A DNA stretch of 64,000 bases from Shouchella miscanthi. GTDB taxonomy: Bacteria > Bacillota > Bacilli > Bacillales > Bacillaceae_D. Under the pieces are notes generated by a model. The model was not told the origin of the DNA. It saw only the letters and a program-made list of their open reading frames with translations, and did not search any database. Both the position numbers and the translations under genes were made by a program. Within the stretch, counting starts at the first letter, position 1. Every line of letters starts with the position of its first letter. The stretch spans positions 2,356,001 through 2,420,000 of the forward strand of contig NZ_CP042163.1 of the NCBI RefSeq assembly GCF_007725405.1, given 5' to 3'. Positions 58,716 to 64,000 of this stretch are shown here, piece after piece.

Positions 58716-59825
58716 TTAAAACAAAGATAAGGTTTGATAACGGATTTCAACAAGGTTTGTTACACTTAAACCAAGCAACCGTACTTGACGATCCACCGTT
58801 CCATAAGCTAGCCACAGTTCTTGGGCATACCTGTACAGATCATCCCATTTGTGAACATAATCAGGCAAGCTAATACGTCGTGTAATCGTATCAAATGAAC
58901 GATAGCGAATTTTAATAACAATGGTTTTTCCTTGTTTTTTCACACGCTCAAGAGAGGATTGCACTTCTTCAGCAAGCACCCGTAACTTTCGCAAAACGTC
59001 TTCATCTGTCACGAGGGGTTGAGAATACGTATGTTCTTTCCCGACGGATTTACGATCCCGGTGGACTTTTAACCGATTATGATCAATTCCCCTTGCACGC
59101 TTATAATAAGAAAGACCCGCTTTGCCAAAATGATGAACGAGATCGAGTTGAGTTAACTGATACAAGTCATTTCCGGTATAGATATGCAAGCTATGCATTT
59201 TCGCCGCTGTTTTCGGTCCAATTCCAGGAAATTTTTCTACCGGCAGTTCTTTTATAAACGCTTCTGCTCGATCAGGTGGAATAACGGTTAAACCAGCCGG
59301 TTTCTTTAAATCGGAAGCGATTTTAGCGAGAAATTTATTATAGGAAACACCTGCTGAACTCGTCAGTCCAGTCTTCTCCCAGATCTCACGTTGAATATGC
59401 CGAGCTAACTTGCTTGCGCTTACTTCTCCCAAACGATTTGTTGTCACATCTAAATACGCTTCATCAATTGACATCGGTTCTACTAGGTCTGTGTATGCAA
59501 GCATAACTTCACGAACTTTCAAAGACGCCTCCTGGTACGCTTTATAGTTACCAGATATGAAAATTCCTTCCGGGCAACGCTTGTACGCTTCATATGCACT
59601 CATGGCTGAATGAATTCCGTACTTTCTTGCTTCATAGTTCGCCGTGGAGACAATGCCTTTACCTCCTGTTTTTCTTGGGTGTTTTGCAATAATAACAGGC
59701 TTTCCTTTTAAAGAAGGATTATCCCGTTCTTCTACAGATGAAAAAAAAGCATCCATATCAATGTGAATGATTTTTCGTGACGTATCCCGATATGGCTCAG
59801 GCAGCTTAAAATTGTGATTTGCCAT
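58716..59825 (-). CDS. dinB: DNA polymerase IV (Y family)
   Basis: The protein has 369 residues. The palm motif HIDMDAFFSSVEERDNP is at about 19-35, the SIDEAYLDVT catalytic motif at about 119-128, and the finger and thumb domains with PGIGPKTAAKMHSL follow. The C-terminus ends QTLSLF, the sliding-clamp-binding peptide. It does translesion synthesis. The ATG at 59825 is chosen by homology and has a weak GAGGCGGG. The SOS-type promoter is just upstream. Confidence 0.95.
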   Translation of the reverse strand: MANHNFKLPEPYRDTSRKIIHIDMDAFFSSVEERDNPSLKGKPVIIAKHPRKTGGKGIVSTANYEARKYGIHSAMSAYEAYKRCPEGIFISGNYKAYQEASLKVREVMLAYTDLVEPMSIDEAYLDVTTNRLGEVSASKLARHIQREIWEKTGLTSSAGVSYNKFLAKIASDLKKPAGLTVIPPDRAEAFIKELPVEKFPGIGPKTAAKMHSLHIYTGNDLYQLTQLDLVHHFGKAGLSYYKRARGIDHNRLKVHRDRKSVGKEHTYSQPLVTDEDVLRKLRVLAEEVQSSLERVKKQGKTIVIKIRYRSFDTITRRISLPDYVHKWDDLYRYAQELWLAYGTVDRQVRLLGLSVTNLVEIRYQTLSLF

Positions 59826-59862
59826 AACAAACCCGCCTCTTTCATTTTTCCTCGTACCATCC

Positions 59863-59891
59863 ATTATAGGGGAACGTATGATCGAAGTCAA
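59863..59891 (-). promoter_or_regulatory. SOS-type dinB promoter
   Basis: On the minus strand TTGACT (59886-59891) and TATAAT (59863-59868) are separated by 17 bases. The spacer contains CGATCATACGTTCC (59871-59884), one change from the LexA consensus CGAACRNRYGTTYC. This is the same architecture as the yneA promoter. Confidence 0.8.
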
Positions 59892-59922
59892 TTAAATTCG
59901 GTTGTACCATTTCTAGCCAGAA

Positions 59923-59943
59923 CTCTTAGGTACCAAAAAATGA
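59923..59943 (+). repeat. 21-base repeat, copy 1 (flanking cotXW)
   Basis: CTCTTAGGTACCAAAAAATG with 18 of 21 bases shared with the copy at 61364-61384, in the same orientation. Confidence 0.5.
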
Positions 59944-60185
59944 CTTCTCAACAAGAATAAATCTTTCTATTGAGAGATCTGGAGATAAACCACCTATTTG
60001 CTATGTTTCCTTTCAGAGTGGTTTCAAATAACGAGCATCACTGAAGAATAAACCTAAACGCATATTTTATCGTGTCTAACAGTTAGAGGCATAGCTAATA
60101 GACACCTCTATTCAAACATTCTAATAACTTGTAAATCTATTAGCTTCATACAGTATCTATTCCATTAGATGCTTTTCCTATGTAT

Positions 60186-60214
60186 AAAGAGGGCGAACAA
60201 CTCTCCCTCTTTTA
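60186..60214 (-). terminator. Terminator after cotX
   Basis: AAAGAGGG...CCCTCTTT stem a few bases past the cotX stop. Confidence 0.7.
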
Positions 60215-60220
60215 AAACGA

Positions 60221-60727
60221 TTACAAGATATCTAATCTTACAAGCAAAGCTAAAAGGATTTGAAGCAAAAGTTGAATGTTAACGGCAATTTGTGTATCAG
60301 TTGTAGTAACATCAACATTTTTAGAGTTTTCAACAACAGTTTTTTGATAGTTTAACTGTTTGATTTTAGAACTTTGCAGAAGTTCTTGAGTGATCTTATC
60401 AGCTTTTTCGCTGTCTGCAATGGAAATACTGATGACTAACGCAATAGCGGTTTGTAAAGATGCTTGTAATGAAAGAGCTGCTTTCGTATCAGTAGAATTT
60501 ACTGTTACATCACAAGAATCTTTAATTAGGATAAACTCTTCTGACAATTGCAATGTCTTGTTAACTTGTGAAGCACCTTGAGTAGGTGAACCTCCATTAT
60601 TATCCATTGGATGACATGCTTCTGGATCTAAAGCCGACCAACGCTTGTTATTTCTCCAATGAGATTCGTGATCCTCACATTTCTTACACTCTTTTTCTTC
60701 AACTTCAATATGACTTTCTTCACTCAT
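60221..60727 (-). CDS. cotX: Spore coat protein X
   Basis: A 168-residue protein. The N-terminal 60 residues are charged and Cys-containing (ECKKCEDHE). The C-terminal part has a duplicated pattern, SCDVTVNSTDTKAALSLQAS and NVDVTTTDTQIAVNIQLLLQ, as in CotX. It becomes part of the cross-linked crust or outer coat. The ATG at 60727 follows GGAAGGGG. It lies after cotW. Confidence 0.92.
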   Translation of the reverse strand: MSEESHIEVEEKECKKCEDHESHWRNNKRWSALDPEACHPMDNNGGSPTQGASQVNKTLQLSEEFILIKDSCDVTVNSTDTKAALSLQASLQTAIALVISISIADSEKADKITQELLQSSKIKQLNYQKTVVENSKNVDVTTTDTQIAVNIQLLLQILLALLVRLDIL

Positions 60728-60816
60728 TTCTAATACCCCTTCCTTCATAGTCTACTTTACTTTATGTCGTAATATATTTTTTGCTTGGGCAGATTAATTA
60801 AGGGCTTTTACCTGTT

Positions 60817-61203
60817 TTAAAATCTTCTTCGGTTAACAAATGAATTTGGATTGTGCTTCCTAGTAATCACAGCTGGTCTCTCATAAAAATCGTTTGAATC
60901 AGCTGACATCCCATTATTAACCTCGTAAGAATCTTCTTTTTCTGGAGAATTTGCAGAATCGGTCAGTTTCTTTCTTAATAGGCTCTTCTCTAAATTACTA
61001 GAATCAAAAGAAGTTTTCATTGGTTTCCCTACAGTATCCATGTCTATATTCTGCAAAAACTTATTGACTTCTGTTTGAATATCTACGACGGTACTCTTTA
61101 CTTTTGCTTGATCCGTTAAAGATAGATCTTTAGAAACATTCACATTATACTTGTCTAAAATACGGCCTACTACTACCTCCACTAAGTGTTGGTGATTATT
61201 CAT
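60817..61203 (-). CDS. cotW: Spore coat protein W-like
   Basis: A 128-residue protein beginning MNNHQHLVEVVVGRILDKYN. The first 55 residues match the CotW pattern (V-x-K-x-L...DLSLTDQAKVKSTVVDIQTE). The tail is Ser-rich and basic, ending VNRRRF. It lies just before cotX as in the B. subtilis cotVWXYZ cluster. The ATG at 61203 follows GGAAGGGG. Confidence 0.78.
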   Translation of the reverse strand: MNNHQHLVEVVVGRILDKYNVNVSKDLSLTDQAKVKSTVVDIQTEVNKFLQNIDMDTVGKPMKTSFDSSNLEKSLLRKKLTDSANSPEKEDSYEVNNGMSADSNDFYERPAVITRKHNPNSFVNRRRF

Positions 61204-61363
61204 GTTGACTTCCCCTTCCAGTAAATTCGTATTTAAGAATGGTTTTTCACACTTTAGAACATTATTTCTTCTATACTTTTCGTTCATCTTATCCTTCAGT
61301 TGTATCCCCATAAATCCATTCTTTCTAAGTAGTTTATGTTTCAACACATTTTTTGATTGGGCC

Positions 61364-61384
61364 CTTAAGTACCAAAAACTGATC
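61364..61384 (+). repeat. 21-base repeat, copy 2 (flanking cotXW)
   Basis: CCCTTAAGTACCAAAAACTG, matching 18 of 21 bases of the copy at 59923-59943. Confidence 0.5.
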
Positions 61385-61505
61385 CTGAAAAAAACTAGCA
61401 GCACATAAAACGATTGAATGATTTACGAATCTATTAGATGTCTGCATTCACCGTAGTTAGAAAATCGAAACAAAGCCTTTCCCACGCTTCGATAAATGAC
61501 ACCAA

Positions 61506-61540
61506 AACAAAAAAACCTCAACACATAATGTGTCGAGGGC
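61506..61540 (-). terminator. Terminator after glnA
   Basis: CCTCAACACA...TGTGTCGAGG stem (61516-61538) with seven T on the minus strand after it. Confidence 0.9.
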
Positions 61541-61548
61541 TTCGTCTT

Positions 61549-62898
61549 TTAGTAATTCTGCATGAATTGTTCTCTTTCCCACGGATGGACTTGGGTGCGG
61601 AACATATCCCACTCAATTTCTTTTGCTTCAATAAAGTGTTCAACTGCATGCTCTCCTAATGCTTGAACAAGTGTGTCGTCTTTCACTAAACTTTCAAGCG
61701 CTTCAGCTAGTGAAGCCGGTAAAGCTTTAATGCCTTCTTCTACACGCTCTTCCTTGCTCATGACATAAATGTTTCGATCCGTTGCTTCTGGAGGCGTCAT
61801 TTTACGCTTGATACCATCTAAACCAGATGCTAACATAACAGCCATTGCTAAATACGGGTTAGCAGATGGGTCTGGACTACGTACTTCAATACGTGTTGAT
61901 ACACCACGTGAAGACGGGATACGGATAAGTGGTGAACGATTACGCATCGACCAAGCAATATAAACAGGTGCTTCGTAGCCTGGTACTAAACGCTTGTACG
62001 AGTTAACAATTGGATTCGTAATAGCTGTAAAGCCTTCAGCATGCTCTAAAATACCACTTAAGAACTGCATGGCTGTTTTGCTTAACTGACTTTCTGTTTT
62101 CTCGTCATAAAATGCGTTACCCTCTTTTGTAAAGAGCGACATGTTTAAATGCATACCAGAGCCATTTACACCAAACAATGGTTTTGGCATAAACGTTGCA
62201 TGAAGACCATGCTTACGAGCGATGGTTTTAACAACAAGCTTAAACGTCTGAATGTTGTCACATGCGGTAATCGCATCAGCGTATTTAAAATCAATTTCGT
62301 GCTGACCAGGTGCAACTTCATGGTGAGATGCTTCAATGTCAAAGCCCATATCTTCTAGCTCTAAAACGATATCACGACGACAGTTCTCACCAAGGTCAGT
62401 TGGTGCAAGGTCAAAATATCCACCTTTATCGTTTAACTCAAGGGTTGGCTCGCCTTTTTCATCATTCTTGAATAAGAAAAATTCCGGCTCTGGACCAATG
62501 TTAAACCCTGTAAAACCTAATTCTTCTGCTTGTTTTAACACGCGCTTTAAAATCCCGCGAGGATCTCCATCAAATGGTGTTGGCTCTTCGCCTGGTTTAC
62601 CTGGTTGATAAATATCACAAATTAATCGTGCTACTTTCCCTTTTTCAGGTGTCCATGGGAAGATGACCCACGTATCTAAATCCGGATAAAGGTACATATC
62701 TGATTCTTCAATTCGTACAAAACCCTCGATGGAAGATCCGTCAAACATCATCTTGTTATCCAGCGCTTTTGAAAGCTGATCCACTGGAATTTCTACGTTT
62801 TTAATTGTTCCTAATAAGTCTGTAAACTGTAGACGAATAAAGCGTACATTTTCGTCTTGTGCAATGCGAACAATATCTTCTCTTGAATAATTTGGCAA
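61549..62898 (-). CDS. glnA: Glutamine synthetase, type I
   Basis: A 449-residue enzyme. [27 protein letters not shown], the metal-binding [15 protein letters not shown] and [13 protein letters not shown] are typical, and no adenylylation loop is seen, as in Bacillus. The start is TTG at 62898 with GGAG upstream, giving MPNYSREDI. The GTG reading six codons further upstream is less likely because it overlaps that site. GlnA in Bacillus also acts with GlnR and TnrA. GlnR is not adjacent here. Confidence 0.96.
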   Translation of the reverse strand: MPNYSREDIVRIAQDENVRFIRLQFTDLLGTIKNVEIPVDQLSKALDNKMMFDGSSIEGFVRIEESDMYLYPDLDTWVIFPWTPEKGKVARLICDIYQPGKPGEEPTPFDGDPRGILKRVLKQAEELGFTGFNIGPEPEFFLFKNDEKGEPTLELNDKGGYFDLAPTDLGENCRRDIVLELEDMGFDIEASHHEVAPGQHEIDFKYADAITACDNIQTFKLVVKTIARKHGLHATFMPKPLFGVNGSGMHLNMSLFTKEGNAFYDEKTESQLSKTAMQFLSGILEHAEGFTAITNPIVNSYKRLVPGYEAPVYIAWSMRNRSPLIRIPSSRGVSTRIEVRSPDPSANPYLAMAVMLASGLDGIKRKMTPPEATDRNIYVMSKEERVEEGIKALPASLAEALESLVKDDTLVQALGEHAVEHFIEAKEIEWDMFRTQVHPWEREQFMQNY

Positions 62899-63024
62899 CG
62901 CATTTGCTCCTCTCACTCTGTTTTTATATGTAGAAAAGGACGTAAACGCCTTTTTACATGACTTTTAAACGATAAGCTATGTACGTATCGTACTAAAGGC
63001 TTTTTTGTTCGTCAAGAAAAGTCC

Positions 63025-64000
63025 TTATTCGTTGTCTTCCTTTTCCCCACGGTTCCTAAACGTCTTTTCTACTGCTTTCGTTACAGCAAGCTTCACATGT
63101 TCATACGTTAGGCCACCTTGAACATACGCAGTAAATGGCGCACGCAATGGGCCGTCAGCAGTTAATTCAATACTTGCACCTTGCACGAATGTGCCTGCCG
63201 CCATAATGACATCATCTTCATAACCTGGCATATAGCTCGGCGTTGGTGTAACGTGGGCATTTACTGGGGAAGTGTGTTGAATGGATTGACAAAAGGCAAC
63301 CATTTGTTCAGCTGTGTCAAAATAGACCGCTTGAATTAAATCAGTGCGTGTTTCACTCCAACGCGGTGACGTCTTCATTCCTACTTCTTCTAATAAAGCA
63401 GCTGTGAAATGAGCACCTTTTACGCTTTGAGCGACCACGTGTGGGGCTAAAAAGAAGCCTTGATACATGTCTGTTAGTGTCCCAAGTGTTGCCCCTCCTT
63501 CAGCACCAATACCCGGTGCAGCTAAACGATAGGAGGCTAACTCTACAAAATCCCGCTTCCCAACAATATACCCACCAGATTTAGCGATGCCACCACCTGG
63601 ATTTTTAATTAACGAACCTGCCATTAAATCAGCACCAACGTGACAAGGCTCTTTTGTTTCAACAAACTCTCCATAACAATTATCAACGAATACAATGACA
63701 TCCTCTTTTATCGATTTTACATAAGCGATAATATCTGCTAGTTCAGCAATCGTAAAGGAGGGACGATCTCCATACCCTCGTGAACGCTGAATTCCTATTA
63801 CTTTCGTCTGTTCATGAATCGCGTTTCGAATACCTTGCTTGTCCATTTTACCGTTCATAAGATCAACTTTGTTGTAGCCAATTGAATAATCACGCAGCGA
63901 GCCCTTACCATTTCCTCGAATACCGACAATTTCCTCGAGGGTATCATAAGGCGTTCCGCTAATGTATAGCAATTCATCTCCAGGACGTAATAGACCAAAA
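63025..64000 (-). CDS. ynbB: YnbB, aluminium-resistance/methionine gamma-lyase-like PLP protein (partial)
   Basis: A PLP-dependent fold-type I enzyme that runs off the right edge. About 325 C-terminal residues are visible. VDNCYGEFVE holds the Asp contact of PLP, and SLIKNPGGGIAKSGG the Lys. The family is related to methionine gamma-lyase and cystathionine lyases, with unproven substrate. In B. subtilis ynbB precedes glnR-glnA. Here glnA follows directly. Confidence 0.9.
   Translation of the reverse strand, partial: FGLLRPGDELLYISGTPYDTLEEIVGIRGNGKGSLRDYSIGYNKVDLMNGKMDKQGIRNAIHEQTKVIGIQRSRGYGDRPSFTIAELADIIAYVKSIKEDVIVFVDNCYGEFVETKEPCHVGADLMAGSLIKNPGGGIAKSGGYIVGKRDFVELASYRLAAPGIGAEGGATLGTLTDMYQGFFLAPHVVAQSVKGAHFTAALLEEVGMKTSPRWSETRTDLIQAVYFDTAEQMVAFCQSIQHTSPVNAHVTPTPSYMPGYEDDVIMAAGTFVQGASIELTADGPLRAPFTAYVQGGLTYEHVKLAVTKAVEKTFRNRGEKEDNE

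Larger units (their letters stand above)
59892..60220. other. Intergenic region between dinB and cotX
   Basis: About 330 bases without a coding frame. It holds the cotX terminator and one copy of a 21-base repeat (59923-59943). No remnant of other cot genes is readable. Confidence 0.4.
61204..61548. other. Region between cotW and glnA
   Basis: About 345 bases. It contains the cotW promoter area, the glnA terminator (61506-61540) and one copy of the 21-base repeat. The long N-terminal extension that could be read into cotW has unlikely composition and is not called. Confidence 0.4.

Noticed and set aside
61204-61404. 67-codon N-terminal extension of cotW
   Set aside because: The CotW-like part begins at 61203 after a good ribosome site. 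The extension has no family resemblance, and I could not support it as a transposase remnant.

Overview
The window is a stretch of chromosome from a spore-forming, low-G+C Gram-positive bacterium of the Bacillaceae. The evidence is the set of Bacillus-type housekeeping genes and the sporulation genes: sda, sirA, sspN, sspP, a YjcZ-type peptide, cotW and cotX. Gene order from about 27 to 63 kb follows the Bacillus subtilis ynbB-glnA / lexA-yneA-yneB-ynzC-tkt-sirA-yneF / yneK-sspP-citB-sspN-yneP-yneQ segment, with insertions. Gene content and divergence from B. subtilis suggest an alkaliphile-type lineage (Shouchella/Alkalihalobacillus-like). That placement is an inference.

Layout. 1-3.5 kb: a formate/nitrite-type channel and an FMN-riboswitch riboflavin operon (ribE-ribBA-ribH, without ribD). 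3.7-9.4 kb: a 3-hydroxyisobutyryl-CoA hydrolase-type gene, a small DUF gene and odhA-odhB. 9.8-14.4 kb: a methyltransferase/FAD-monooxygenase pair, a lytic transglycosylase, an OsmC protein with an overlapping small lipoprotein gene, and sda. 14.6-17 kb: the preQ1-riboswitch operon queCDEF. 17-24 kb: an M29 aminopeptidase, a TetR regulator, acyP and the quinol oxidase operon qoxABCD. 24-32.7 kb: an esterase, msrA-uvsE, a YneR-like protein, cheV, a dipeptidase, an Hsp20-like protein, a YppG-like protein, a degenerate EAL protein (YkuI type) and a hydrolase. 32.7-47 kb: metA, a YneQ-NadE fusion, a YneP-type thioesterase, a tandem AAA+ protein, a CopD-type membrane protein, sspN, fbpB, a SwrC-type RND pump, aconitase and sspP. 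47-57 kb: a DUF2621 protein, a heterodimeric ABC exporter, yneF, sirA, tkt, and the SOS locus ynzC-yneB-yneA/lexA. 57-64 kb: an MFS transporter, an SOS-type dinB, cotX-cotW, glnA and the start of ynbB.

The genes serve central metabolism (TCA cycle, riboflavin, queuosine, respiration), DNA damage response and sporulation. LexA faces a promoter driving a very short YneA-like peptide, and LexA-type boxes sit in both that promoter and the dinB promoter. Sda and SirA link DNA replication status to sporulation.

I see no prophage, CRISPR array, tRNA or rRNA gene, or complete insertion sequence. I found no convincing large new system. The most interesting points are small: several unlisted short genes, the YneQ-NadE fusion, the LysM-less YneA, the EAL protein that has lost most catalytic residues, a start-stop mini-ORF before a drug transporter, and the absence of ribD and glnR from their usual places.
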